A DNA stretch of 59,971 nucleotides. Origin: a virus. The notes under the pieces were generated by a model. That model had not been told where the DNA came from. It made no database searches and saw only the letters and a program-made list of their open reading frames with translations. The stretch is taken from positions 1-59,971 of IMG/VR virus record IMGVR_UViG_3300025769_000114; one strand, 5' to 3'. A program made the position numbers and the translations under genes. Shown one piece after another: positions 40,902-50,009 of the stretch; positions within the stretch are counted from its first letter, which is position 1; each line of letters opens with the position of its first letter.

Positions 40902-42014
40902 TACTCAGTAACCAATAAATGTTTAACGGTTGTAGATACAACGAATGGCTCAGAGAAAAATTACAGGGGCGTTGATGCAGGCCACGAGCAAAGTCGATTT
41001 GACTATTAGATGAAACGCGCACGCGAATAGCAGATAGCAGTACTCAATACAAGTATTGACAAGCAAATAAGTAGCAAATAGTCAGTAACGAGTAGAAAGT
41101 ACTTAGTAATCAACAACTTAGATACGAATTCCCGTCTAAGCGTTTTTCACGATGAACTGGTGCATATGTATGGCTTAGGCAAAACAGGCCTTAGAACGCA
41201 ATTCTGGGCGTCCTATCGGCAAGTGCGAAATGTCAAGCTTTATCTATGTACTGGTTACTGGGTACTGGTGGCAGACGGCCAAGCTGGGCGGCGGTATGAT
41301 TCCGGCAAACAGGCAGCACGGTATCGGAACATGGGCAAACCCAAGTCAGGACTCACAGCTAAACAGCGGCACTTTGCATTGGCATTGGGCAGCGGTGCAG
41401 GCATGACATTAAGTGATGCATACAGGGAGGCATACGATTGCAAGAATATGAGCGCGGCAGCCATCAGGACGGAAGCCAGCAGGCTTGCAGCGAACCCTGC
41501 CATTACCCTATTGATTGAGCAGCAAAGGGAGCGGACTCAGCGTGCAGCATCGGCCTCTGAGGTCGGAGACCGTGACCGTGTTTTACAGCGCCTGCGGCAG
41601 TGGATGGATGATGCCGAGCCTACCGATACAAACAAGCTGAAGGCTGCACAGCTACTTGGTCAGACCGTGGGCATGTTCAAGGATGTGGTAGAGACCAACA
41701 GCGGTGACCGTGCCAGCACCGAGGTAGCCGCCGAGATAGAACGACGCTTGGCAACACTGCAAGCAGCAGCCGAGCCTAAGCCTAAGCCTGACAGTCTGCA
41801 CTAGTGGCAACAGTACACCATACGCAAACGGTTACAGTACGCTGCACACAATACGCTAACCGTTGTACACCCCCTGCCTCTCAGCGAAATTGTCTATCAT
41901 TTTGCATACCCCTACCCCCCCTATAGCCAGTTGCGTGCCACCGTCTATATACATAGTAAAACGCTCAAATAATTACCTAAAAAATATATAGTCCGTAAAC
42001 AGTACGCAGTACAC
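40891..42014. repeat. Dispersed CAGTAC repeats, iteron-like
   Basis: Units with CAGTAC plus a nearby ATAC lie at 40891-40912, 41037-41050, 41811-41829, 41834-41856, with a variant at 41999-42014. They flank the terminase small subunit gene. A palindrome TCAATAC-AA-GTATTGA lies at 41044-41059, and an 8+8 inverted repeat AACGGTTA/TAACCGTT at 41827-41864. The gap 40902-41330 holds no other feature. Origin or packaging-region role is inference. Confidence 0.4.
41331..41804 (+). CDS. Terminase small subunit (157 aa)
   Basis: The start MGKPKSGLTAKQRHFAL is chosen because homology-like sequence begins here; the frame is open to 41160 but that part looks non-coding. SDAYREAYDCKNMSAAAIRT, then EASRLAANPAITLLIEQQRE is the typical HTH-plus-helix pattern of Terminase_2-type small subunits, which recognise pac/cos DNA. 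It is followed by the operator/promoter region and terL. Confidence 0.75.
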   Translation: MGKPKSGLTAKQRHFALALGSGAGMTLSDAYREAYDCKNMSAAAIRTEASRLAANPAITLLIEQQRERTQRAASASEVGDRDRVLQRLRQWMDDAEPTDTNKLKAAQLLGQTVGMFKDVVETNSGDRASTEVAAEIERRLATLQAAAEPKPKPDSLH

Positions 42015-42099
42015 TTCCTTTTTTTGCAGGGAAATGCCCTAGGAATCCTAGTGCCTAAAAATTTTTCACAAAAAATTCAAGCCGGGTCTTGCCTCATCC

Positions 42100-42126
42100 T
42101 TGTCAAGTGTGTAACTTCTGTATAAT
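42100..42126 (+). promoter_or_regulatory. Candidate sigma70-type promoter for the late operon
   Basis: TTGTCA (42100-42105), 15-base spacer, TATAAT (42121-42126). The spacer is short but the -10 is perfect. It lies just upstream of the six operator sites, so a bound regulator would cover the start of transcription. Confidence 0.45.
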
Positions 42127-42141
42127 CAGTTATTCCTCTCT

Positions 42142-42273
42142 TAGGAATATGCCTAGGTAGGCATGTGCCGATTAGGCAAATGCCGATTAAGTAGATCCGT
42201 AAGTTTTTTTATATGGATTACTAAGTAGGTAGATTCCTAGGCTAGTCATATTCCTAAGCTAGGTATATTCCTA
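42142..42273. promoter_or_regulatory. Operator array 2, TAGG-N6-CCTA (6 sites)
   Basis: Sites are at 42142-42155, 42158-42171, 42173-42186, 42226-42239, 42243-42256 and 42260-42273. Examples: TAGGAATATGCCTA, TAGGCATGTGCCGA, TAGGTATATTCCTA. Half sites and the 6-base spacer are constant. Spacing of 15-17 bases places neighbours about 1.5 turns apart. The last site ends 10 bases before the terL start. The region 41805-42141 upstream has the CAGTAC repeats and TAGG/CCTA fragments. Confidence 0.7.
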
Positions 42274-42283
42274 AGGGAGTTTT

Positions 42284-43795
42284 ATGTCGGTTCTTGACAG
42301 AGTAGACCCCAAACTTCTAAAGCAGATACCCAATCTTCCTGAGCATGAGCAGAGGGAGATACTTGCTCTCATAGAAGAGCTAGAAGAGGCTGAGGGTAAA
42401 GAGCAAGCCCGTGAAGGGTTTATGCCGTTTATTAAACGTGTGTGGCCTGCTTTCATTGAAGGGCGTCATCATAAGATCATGGGCGCTGCTTTTGAGCGGG
42501 TTGCCCGTGGTGAGTTGAAGCGGCTCATTATCAATATGCCGCCAAGGCACACTAAGTCTGAGTTTGCATCGTACTTACTCCCTGCTTGGTTTCTGGGTAA
42601 CTTCCCAGAGAAGAAGATCATTCAGACCGCACACACTGCTGAATTATCAGTGGGGTTTGGTCGTAAGGTTCGTAACCTAGTAGACAGTGATGATTACAAG
42701 AGCGTTTTCCCGAATCTAGGGTTACGCGCTGATTCAAAGGCTGCTGGACGGTGGAGTACTACTCAGGGCGGCGAATACTTCGCTATCGGTGTTGGCGGTG
42801 CTGTGACTGGTAAGGGCGCGGATCTTTTGATCATTGATGACCCTCACAGTGAGCAAGAAGGCCAAAGTGCCGATCCGGGCGTGTTTGATAAGGTTTACGA
42901 ATGGTATACCTCTGGGCCTAGACAGCGTCTACAGCCGGGAGGCGCGATCATTGTTGTAATGACACGCTGGCACAAGCGGGATCTTACTGGGCAGATCATC
43001 AAGTCTTCTGTTCAGCGGTCTGGTACAGATGAATGGGAGGTTATTGAGTTCCCTGCAATCATGCCGTCAGGCAAGTCGCTATGGCCTGAGTTCTGGCCTT
43101 TACCTGAGCTAGAGTCGCTTAGAAACGAATTACCAGCGCCCAAGTGGAACGCACAGTACCAACAGAACCCCACATCAGAAGAGGGCGCGTTGGTTAAGCG
43201 TGAATGGTGGCGCGAATGGGACAGTGATGTTCCGCCAGCTTGTGAGTTTATTATTCAGTCTTGGGATACGGCATTCCTCAAGACTCAGCGTTCAGACTTC
43301 TCAGCCTGTACAACGTGGGGCGTTTTTTACCACCCAGACGATACGGGCACTATGCAGGCAAACATAATCCTGCTGGACGCGCACAAAGAACGCCTAGAGT
43401 TCCCTGAGCTTAAAAAGAAAGCTTTTGAGTTATACGGCTACTGGGAACCAGATGCTTGTATCGTTGAAGCTAAAGCGGCAGGTACGCCGTTGATCTTTGA
43501 GTTACGGGCTATGGGCATCCCTGTTGCGGAATACACGCCGTCTAGGGGTAACGATAAGATTAGCCGTGTAAACGCGGTATCGGATCTATTTGCCTCTGGT
43601 AACGTGTGGCGGCCTAATACTAGGTTTGCAGAAGAGGTTGTAGAAGAGTTTGCATCGTTCCCTGCTGGTGAGCATGATGACCTTGTAGACTCATCTACAC
43701 AGGCGTTACTGCGGTTCAGACAGGGTGGGTTCTTACGATTACTCAGTGATGAAGAGGATGAGCCTTTTTATCCAAGAAAGGCCAGTTATTATTAA
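42284..43795 (+). CDS. terL: Terminase large subunit (503 aa)
   Basis: GGGAG lies before the ATG. ATPase: Walker A-like MPPRHTKS (85-92) and Walker B LLIIDDP (ending 187). Nuclease (RNase H fold): D329 in QSWDTAF, E396 in IVEAKAAG, D466/D467 in EHDDLVDS. This motor cuts concatemers and pumps DNA into the prohead through the portal encoded downstream. Full length. The stop overlaps the next ATG. Confidence 0.95.
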   Translation: MSVLDRVDPKLLKQIPNLPEHEQREILALIEELEEAEGKEQAREGFMPFIKRVWPAFIEGRHHKIMGAAFERVARGELKRLIINMPPRHTKSEFASYLLPAWFLGNFPEKKIIQTAHTAELSVGFGRKVRNLVDSDDYKSVFPNLGLRADSKAAGRWSTTQGGEYFAIGVGGAVTGKGADLLIIDDPHSEQEGQSADPGVFDKVYEWYTSGPRQRLQPGGAIIVVMTRWHKRDLTGQIIKSSVQRSGTDEWEVIEFPAIMPSGKSLWPEFWPLPELESLRNELPAPKWNAQYQQNPTSEEGALVKREWWREWDSDVPPACEFIIQSWDTAFLKTQRSDFSACTTWGVFYHPDDTGTMQANIILLDAHKERLEFPELKKKAFELYGYWEPDACIVEAKAAGTPLIFELRAMGIPVAEYTPSRGNDKISRVNAVSDLFASGNVWRPNTRFAEEVVEEFASFPAGEHDDLVDSSTQALLRFRQGGFLRLLSDEEDEPFYPRKASYY

Positions 43796-44487
43796 TGCCA
43801 TATCTCCAAAGTAACATCCCGTACTTTAAGTGCTGGGTGAGAAAAGAGTACACGCATAACCATACGAAATATCATGGAGAGTTCCTTCATGCTATGGCGA
43901 TTGCGGTAACTACAATGCCTACAAGATGCTTGAGCTTTCAGGTTATCTTCACTGGGGCGGAAACCTACGACACTGATGAGCCGAATGTTCATGGTGGCGC
44001 AATGTGGGCAAGAATGCCGATAACGGCACTAGTTGCCGATACACCGTATGAAGAATGGCCTGAGCCGATGCCAGTGTGGGCTGCACAGCCTTGGGACTGT
44101 AGTTCTAGGGATCACAGCGTGTATGTGCTGGACAGGGCGACACCGTGTCCTTGGCTGGCAAAGATAGACGGCCAGTTCTACCCTGCAAAGTATTACTTCA
44201 CGGTAGATTACACCAACAACGAGATTGCAGATGACCCTGCTCAGCATAAGCAGAGCCATGTCATGGAGCTACTTGATGCTGGCCCGTACACGGGAAACAT
44301 CGTAGCTTTGCCGAATAATCGTGTTAGGGTGACTCACCCAGCGTGGTTTGAGACAGGAGAAGGTGCGCCTGACTTCAGGCCATCTCAACACATTCATTAC
44401 AGCAAATCAGACTTAGATTACACCTTAGACGTAAATCAGGTCTTTGATAACTTATATGCAGGAGACTCGCATGAAGATGAAGAGTAA
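43795..44487 (+). CDS. Conserved terminase-portal linker protein (230 aa)
   Basis: It starts on the terL stop. N-terminal LQSNIPYFKCWVRKEYTHNH and the Trp/Pro-rich middle (PYEEWPEPMPVWAAQPWDC) are typical of a protein found next to terL in marine phages. It is mainly beta, without a known catalytic motif. Possibly a packaging or head protein; function unknown. Confidence 0.65.
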   Translation: MPYLQSNIPYFKCWVRKEYTHNHTKYHGEFLHAMAIAVTTMPTRCLSFQVIFTGAETYDTDEPNVHGGAMWARMPITALVADTPYEEWPEPMPVWAAQPWDCSSRDHSVYVLDRATPCPWLAKIDGQFYPAKYYFTVDYTNNEIADDPAQHKQSHVMELLDAGPYTGNIVALPNNRVRVTHPAWFETGEGAPDFRPSQHIHYSKSDLDYTLDVNQVFDNLYAGDSHEDEE

Positions 44488-44746
44488 AGGTTATAACCGA
44501 GGTGGTAAGACCAAGATGGGTATGGCTGGCGGCAAGAAAACCAAAATGGGTTACGCTGGCGGTAAGAAAACTAAACTGCCTATGGTTGAAAAGGATGGAA
44601 CGATGGTTCCGTTTTTTGCTGCTGATGGCAAAGGCAAAATGAAAGCTGGCGGCATGGTTCCTAAGACCAAGGGCTACTTCAAGGGTGGCAAGACCATGCA
44701 AAGCAAGATGGCTACCAAGGGCGGCAAGCGCGGCGGCAAAGGCTAA
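44471..44746 (+). CDS. Gly/Lys repeat protein (91 aa)
   Basis: GGAG lies 6 bases before the ATG, overlapping the previous gene's end. It contains tandem GGKKTKMG-type repeats, a short non-repetitive centre (MVEKDGTMVPFFAADG), and a GGK-rich end. Net charge is strongly positive, so it probably binds DNA or packs with it in the head. The stop overlaps the portal ATG. Confidence 0.6.
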   Translation: MKMKSKGYNRGGKTKMGMAGGKKTKMGYAGGKKTKLPMVEKDGTMVPFFAADGKGKMKAGGMVPKTKGYFKGGKTMQSKMATKGGKRGGKG

Positions 44747-47220
44747 TGGCCGTAGATCGACCATTGCAGACCCCAACCTCTCTTATGCCGGGGATGGAGG
44801 AAGAAGCACTTGAGATAGAGATCGTTGACCCTGAATCCGTATCTATTGCGGCGGGTGGTGAAACCATTTTTGAGTTTGACGAAGACGATCTAGGCCAAAT
44901 GCAGATACCGCATGACGCCAATCTTGCTGAGTTTATTGAAGATGGCGATCTAAACGCGATTGCAAGTGATCTTGTGGGCGCTTTTCGCGCTGATAAAGAC
45001 AGTCGATCTGATTGGGAGCGATCCTATATCGAAGGGTTAGACCTTCTTGGGCTGAAACATGAGGAAAGAACCACCCCTTGGGATGGCGCTTGTGGTGTTT
45101 TCCACCCTTTGCTGACTGAATCTGTAATTAGATTCCAGTCCCAAGCCATTCAAGAGTTGTTTCCAGCGAGCGGCCCTGTAAAAACATCTATTGTCGGCAA
45201 AATAGATGACGAAAAAGAAAAGCAAGCACACCGAGTTCAAGACTATTTGAACTATATGCTTACTGAAAAGATGACCGAGTACCGTTCTGAGACAGAGCGG
45301 ATGCTTTTTTCTCTGCCTTTGGCGGGTAGCGCGTTTAGAAAAGTGTATTTTGACCCCTCAATGGGCCGCCCTTGCAGCATGTTTGTGCCTGCGGAGGAGT
45401 TTGTTGTCAGTTATGGCGCTTCTGATCTAGAAACTTGTGAGCGTGCGACTCACATAATGAAAAAAACCAGCAATGAAATCCGAAAATTGCAGATTTCCGG
45501 GTTTTATGCAGACGTTGACTTGGGCGAACCGTCTCCATCGTCAACAGATTCAGACAGAATCAAAGACAAATACAACGAATTAACGGGTGATGAGCCAAGT
45601 TACGACAGTGACAGCAGGCATACCCTCCTTGAGATGATGGTTGATCTTGATCTTGAGGGTTTTGAGGACATGGAGGGTGGAGAGCCTACGGGAATCGCCC
45701 TGCCATACGTCGTTACAATAGATTTATCGTCTAGAACCGTCCTTTCAATCAGAAGAAACTGGTATGAAGAGGATGAGCGTAAGCTGAAGCGCCAGCATTT
45801 TGTGCATTATCAGTATATGCCGGGGCTTGGGTTCTACGGGTTCGGTTTAATTCACATGATTGGCGGGTTGGCTAAGTCTGCAACGTCTTTGTTGCGCCAA
45901 CTTGTGGACGCTGGCACGTTAGCAAACCTTCCGGGCGGCTTAAAATCTAGAGGATTGCGGATTAAAGGCGATGACACGCCAATTATGCCGGGAGAGTTCC
46001 GAGATGTGGACGTTCCGGGCGGCACAATCCAAGATAATATCCGATTTTTGCCCTACAAAGAGCCAAGCACGGTGTTGTATCAGCTTATGGGCGATATTGT
46101 AGAGGAAGGACGCCGTTTTGCCTCGGCTGCTGACGTAAAAGCGGCAGATATGAACGCAGAAGCGCCTGTCGGCACCACATTGGCGATCATGGAACGGTCA
46201 ATGAAGGTGATGAGCGCGGTTCAAGCGCGGTTACACGCCTCTATGCGTACTGAGCTACGGCTTTTGTCGAATGTAGTAAAGGACTTTGGCCCTCAAGAGT
46301 ACCCATACGACGAAGAAGGCCCAGCGTTAACACGCGAAGATTTTGATGACCGTGTGGACATCATACCTGTCAGTGATCCAAACGCAGGAACGATGGCTCA
46401 AAGGATTATGCAGTATCAGGCTGCGCTTCAGTTGGCTCAACAATCGCCTGATATGTACGATATGCCGCTCCTGCACAGGCAGATGCTTGAGATACTGAAC
46501 ATTAGGGATGCAGACAAGATTGTGCCTGTAGAGGGCGATATGCAGCCTACAGACCCAGTTTCAGAGAACATGAACATAATTAACGGCGAACCCCTTAAGG
46601 CGTTTATCTACCAAGACCATGAGGCGCATATACTGGCCCACAAGTCTTTAATAGAAGACCCCAAGATTATGGAGATCATGTCAAAGAGTCCCAATGCCAA
46701 GCAGGCAGGGGCTTCTCTCGCTGCACACATACAAGAACACTTGGCGTTCCAATACAGGATGGAGATCGAAAAGCAGCTTGGTGTTGAGTTGCCGCCGCCT
46801 GATACCCCATTACCGGAAGATATTGAGTATCGTATATCTAGACTGGTGGCTCCTGCGGCTGAACAGCTTACAGGTAGAAACCAGCAAGAGGCACAAGCCA
46901 AGCAAGCGCAACAGCAAGCGCAAGATCCTATCGTGCAAATGCAGCAGAAAGAACTACAGATCAAAGAGTTGCAAGCGCAAACCAAGGCGCAAGCCGAAAT
47001 GGCTAAAATACAGCTTGATATGCAGAAAGCTGCGGACAACTCTCAGATACAAAGACAGAGACTTGATCAGGAAAACCGCATAGCTCAAGCCAAGCTTGCG
47101 GCAAGTATCTCTGAAAACAACTCACGCGAAGAATTAGAACAGCGGCGCATTACATCCAAGGAACAGCTAGAAGGCTTTAAGATTGGACAAGAAATAGCTA
47201 AGGACTTGCAGGGTGAATAG
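44746..47220 (+). CDS. Portal protein, P22 gp1-like (824 aa)
   Basis: Length and features fit P22-type portals: N-terminal DWERSYIEGLDLLGLKHEER, TPWDGACGVFHPLLTESVIR, mixed alpha/beta core, a long central helix region with ADMNAEAPVGTTLAIMERSM, and a C-terminal Gln-rich coiled coil of about 110 residues that may form a barrel, as in P22. It forms the dodecameric DNA channel of the capsid. Confidence 0.85.
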   Translation: MAVDRPLQTPTSLMPGMEEEALEIEIVDPESVSIAAGGETIFEFDEDDLGQMQIPHDANLAEFIEDGDLNAIASDLVGAFRADKDSRSDWERSYIEGLDLLGLKHEERTTPWDGACGVFHPLLTESVIRFQSQAIQELFPASGPVKTSIVGKIDDEKEKQAHRVQDYLNYMLTEKMTEYRSETERMLFSLPLAGSAFRKVYFDPSMGRPCSMFVPAEEFVVSYGASDLETCERATHIMKKTSNEIRKLQISGFYADVDLGEPSPSSTDSDRIKDKYNELTGDEPSYDSDSRHTLLEMMVDLDLEGFEDMEGGEPTGIALPYVVTIDLSSRTVLSIRRNWYEEDERKLKRQHFVHYQYMPGLGFYGFGLIHMIGGLAKSATSLLRQLVDAGTLANLPGGLKSRGLRIKGDDTPIMPGEFRDVDVPGGTIQDNIRFLPYKEPSTVLYQLMGDIVEEGRRFASAADVKAADMNAEAPVGTTLAIMERSMKVMSAVQARLHASMRTELRLLSNVVKDFGPQEYPYDEEGPALTREDFDDRVDIIPVSDPNAGTMAQRIMQYQAALQLAQQSPDMYDMPLLHRQMLEILNIRDADKIVPVEGDMQPTDPVSENMNIINGEPLKAFIYQDHEAHILAHKSLIEDPKIMEIMSKSPNAKQAGASLAAHIQEHLAFQYRMEIEKQLGVELPPPDTPLPEDIEYRISRLVAPAAEQLTGRNQQEAQAKQAQQQAQDPIVQMQQKELQIKELQAQTKAQAEMAKIQLDMQKAADNSQIQRQRLDQENRIAQAKLAASISENNSREELEQRRITSKEQLEGFKIGQEIAKDLQGE

Positions 47221-47422
47221 TGTATCCTCTGTGAACAGCTTTGAGTATTACAGGCAAGCATTGCGTAATCAGATGAACGAGTACGCAGACCACATTAGTG
47301 GTGGCGCGTGTAAAGATTATAGTGAATACTCAAAATGTGTCGGAATCATTGAAGGCTTAGCAATAGCGGAGCGAGAGCTTCTGGATATGCAGGCTAAAGC
47401 TGAGGAAGATTACTCCGCATAA
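47213..47422 (+). CDS. Hypothetical small protein (69 aa)
   Basis: A GTG start inside the portal stop region, with AAGGA upstream; a GTG at 47231 is alternative. It is helical, with two Cys (GGACKDY and SKCVG). Small proteins at this place are frequent in podovirus-like genomes. Function unknown. Confidence 0.5.
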   Translation: MNSVSSVNSFEYYRQALRNQMNEYADHISGGACKDYSEYSKCVGIIEGLAIAERELLDMQAKAEEDYSA

Positions 47423-47470
47423 GCGGTGCAAGCGACTCTGGACGCTTTTTTCCAGTGCAAAGGAAAACTA

Positions 47471-47866
47471 ATGAGCGAATCATTAGCAATAAACGATGAC
47501 GCGAGTTCGCAAGAAGACGAACAGTCACGCAAAGCAAAGCAATTGCCTCAACCGAGAGGCTATAAAATACTTATTGCTTTACCTGAACCCGAAGAGAAGA
47601 CGGCTGGTGGCATAATCAAAGCCACTGAAACGCTGCACAATGAAGAAATAGGGTCAATTGTAGGCATGGTCTTGGCTTTAGGCCCGGACGCTTACAGCGA
47701 CTCACAGCGATTCCCGTCTGGCCCATCCTGTAAGGAGGGTGACTTCATATTAATGCGGTCTTATTCTGGAACCAGATTTAAGGTTCACGACAAAGAGTTC
47801 CGCTTGATTAACGACGATAGTGTTGAAGCTGTTGTAGAAGATCCACGGGGGATTGTGAAGGTATGA
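47471..47866 (+). CDS. GroES-like co-chaperonin (131 aa)
   Basis: ATG with AAGGA upstream. PRGYKILIALPEPEEKTAGG, then IGSIVGMVLALGPDAY, then CKEGDFILMRSYSGTRF and DDSVEAVVE reproduce the strands and mobile-loop region of Cpn10/GroES. Phage co-chaperonins such as T4 gp31 replace host GroES so GroEL can fold the capsid protein. Scaffold and capsid genes follow directly. Confidence 0.8.
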   Translation: MSESLAINDDASSQEDEQSRKAKQLPQPRGYKILIALPEPEEKTAGGIIKATETLHNEEIGSIVGMVLALGPDAYSDSQRFPSGPSCKEGDFILMRSYSGTRFKVHDKEFRLINDDSVEAVVEDPRGIVKV

Positions 47867-48915
47867 GTGAAATGCAAGAAGCGGTGGAGACTCAAGAGTC
47901 CTCTGCCGAAGAGAAGTTTTTTGGTGTCAAGACAACTATTGGCCGATCTCAAGATAACGAAGAGGCTGATTCTGGTTCGGATTTAGAGCTAGAGATTGTT
48001 GATGACCGCCCGGAAGAAGATCGTCGCGCACCCAAAGTAGAGTCATCTGCTGATGATTCCGATGACGATGAGCTTTCAGGTTACAGTGAGCGTGTACAAA
48101 AACGTATAAACAAGCTTCGATACGAGCAAAACGAAGAGCGCAGGCAACGCGAAGCGGCTGAGCGCCTAAGAGAAGAAGCTGTAAGTTACGCTCAAGCAGT
48201 TACCGCAAAGAACAAAGAATACGAATCTTTGATAAATCGCGGTGAAGCAGCGTTGATAAGCCAGATAAAAGATAAGGCTCAGTTGGCCCTTGAGACTGCA
48301 AGAGAGCAGTACAAGAAGGCTTACGAAGAGGGCGACACAGATAATGTTGTTGCTGCCCAAGAAAATCTTATGAGGGCGCAATCAGAACTTACCGAAGCAG
48401 GTAAGTACGAGCAGGCGTTAGCTAAAAAGCCTGTTAGTGTGCCGGAAGATGCGTACCAACAGCAGGTTTATCAACAGCAACTAGCAAGGGAGCAACAGTT
48501 TGCCCAGCAGCAAGCTCAGCCACAGGTTGAGCCGCAAGCTCAAGAGTGGGCGAGAAACAACCCTTGGTTTATGCGCGATGGTTATGAAGAAATGACCAGC
48601 ACCGCATATGGTGTTCATACAGCTTTAGTTAAAAAAGGTGTGGCACCTAACTCAACGGAATACTTTGAAACCATAGACGCTACCATGCGTCAACGGTATC
48701 CAGACTTTGACTGGCAGGATTCAAGCGATACAGATGGCCGTAGCGCGTCCGTGACTGCTAGTCAGCCTTCGTCGGTGGTGGCACCCTCCTCTAGGAGTAA
48801 CGGTGCTAAACCGCGCAAAATACGGTTAACGGCCAGCCAGATTGCTCTCGCCAAGCGTATCGGGCTTACCAATGAACAGTACGCAATGCAGCTCATCAAG
48901 GAGGGCAAACAGTGA
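47863..48915 (+). CDS. Scaffolding protein (350 aa)
   Basis: Very acidic N-terminus (about 85 residues) then long coiled coil (YSERVQKRINKLRYEQNEER), a Gln-rich linker, a conserved WARNNPWFMRDGYEEMTSTA block, and a basic C-terminus (KPRKIRLTASQIALAKRIGL) for contact with the capsid shell. Composition, position before the capsid gene and length match podovirus scaffolds. It overlaps both neighbours by 4 bases. Confidence 0.75.
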   Translation: MSEMQEAVETQESSAEEKFFGVKTTIGRSQDNEEADSGSDLELEIVDDRPEEDRRAPKVESSADDSDDDELSGYSERVQKRINKLRYEQNEERRQREAAERLREEAVSYAQAVTAKNKEYESLINRGEAALISQIKDKAQLALETAREQYKKAYEEGDTDNVVAAQENLMRAQSELTEAGKYEQALAKKPVSVPEDAYQQQVYQQQLAREQQFAQQQAQPQVEPQAQEWARNNPWFMRDGYEEMTSTAYGVHTALVKKGVAPNSTEYFETIDATMRQRYPDFDWQDSSDTDGRSASVTASQPSSVVAPSSRSNGAKPRKIRLTASQIALAKRIGLTNEQYAMQLIKEGKQ

Positions 48916-49367
48916 CTGAAGAGCGCACCCCAAGAGAAAACGAGACGCGAGAAGCGTCTGCAAGACCTAGTGATTCATGGATTCCAGCTTCCATCCTGCC
49001 TGACCCGAAGCCTCAAGATGGCTGGGTTTTTCGGTGGGTTAGAACTAAAACCCTTGGTGAATCAGATAATGTTCATGTGTCTAGAATGTTTCGGGAAGGT
49101 TGGACGCCTGTAAAGGCAGAGGATCATCCTGAGCTTATGCTTTCCTCTGATATTGGATCTCAGTTTGAGGGCAATATAGAGGTTGGCGGTTTGCTTCTAT
49201 GCAAGGCTGACAAGGCCAGAATGGATGCTCGTACTAAGCACTTTGAACAGGTAGCTGATAATCAAATGCAATCCGTGGACAATAATTTCTTGCGCGAAAA
49301 CGACCCTCGTATGCCGCTGCTCAATCCAGAGCGAAGCACACGGGTGTCTTCATTTGGTAAGGACTAA
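48912..49367 (+). CDS. Capsid-operon accessory protein (151 aa)
   Basis: GTG start overlapping the scaffold TGA. PQDGWVFRWVRTKTLGESDN, then GWTPVKAEDHPEL, is a pattern repeated in proteins between scaffold and capsid genes of marine phages. Probably a head-assembly factor. No enzymatic motif. Confidence 0.6.
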   Translation: MTEERTPRENETREASARPSDSWIPASILPDPKPQDGWVFRWVRTKTLGESDNVHVSRMFREGWTPVKAEDHPELMLSSDIGSQFEGNIEVGGLLLCKADKARMDARTKHFEQVADNQMQSVDNNFLRENDPRMPLLNPERSTRVSSFGKD

Positions 49368-49408
49368 CCTCTGGCAAGGGGTTGGTTGATTAACTTGAGG
49401 AGGCCACT

Positions 49409-49996
49409 ATGGCTACCGTTGCAACCCCTATGGGTGCTGAACCAGTTGATACCTTAAGTGCGAGCGGCTCGTTTACGGGCAAGGTTCGTCACATTAAGAT
49501 CGCCAACGCTTATGGAACTGCTATTTTTTATGGCGATTTCGTAAAGTTGGTTGCTGCTGGCACCGTTGAAAAAGCCGCTGTAACAACCTCTGTTGTTGCT
49601 GGCACCGTTGGCATCTTTGTAGGCTGCGCTTACACTGATCCCAGCACAAACCAGATGACATTTAACCAACAATTCCCAGCATCAACTGCTGCTGACGACA
49701 TTGTTGCTTATGTCGTTGACGATCCTAAGTTGTTGTTCCGTATGCAAGGTGACGAATCTATTGCTCAAACCGGATTAGGAAACAACATCTCAGCAGTTAA
49801 CACTGCGGGATCAACCTCCATCGGACGAAGCAAGAACGCCCTAGACGGCGGCTCTATCGCTACGACCAATACATTACCACTGCGTGTCGTTGATTTCGTA
49901 GATGGCCCAACCAGCACTGTAGGTGATGCATTCACAGATTGTATCGTTACCTACTTGCCTTTGAGCCACGCTTACGAAACCAAGCTCGGCGTTTAA
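49409..49996 (+). CDS. Head decoration-like structural protein (195 aa)
   Basis: Strong GAGGAGG upstream. It is beta-rich and small-residue-rich (GTAIFYGDFVKLVAAGTVEK), with PLRVVDFVDGP near the end, as in capsid-associated proteins encoded before the major capsid protein. Likely decoration or capsid stabilisation. Confidence 0.65.
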   Translation: MATVATPMGAEPVDTLSASGSFTGKVRHIKIANAYGTAIFYGDFVKLVAAGTVEKAAVTTSVVAGTVGIFVGCAYTDPSTNQMTFNQQFPASTAADDIVAYVVDDPKLLFRMQGDESIAQTGLGNNISAVNTAGSTSIGRSKNALDGGSIATTNTLPLRVVDFVDGPTSTVGDAFTDCIVTYLPLSHAYETKLGV

Positions 49997-50009
49997 GGAG
50001 AACTAGGCA

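Noticed and set aside
41160-41330. N-terminal extension of the terminase small subunit
   Set aside because: No ribosome site at the upstream ATG, and typical terminase sequence starts only at MGKPKSG.
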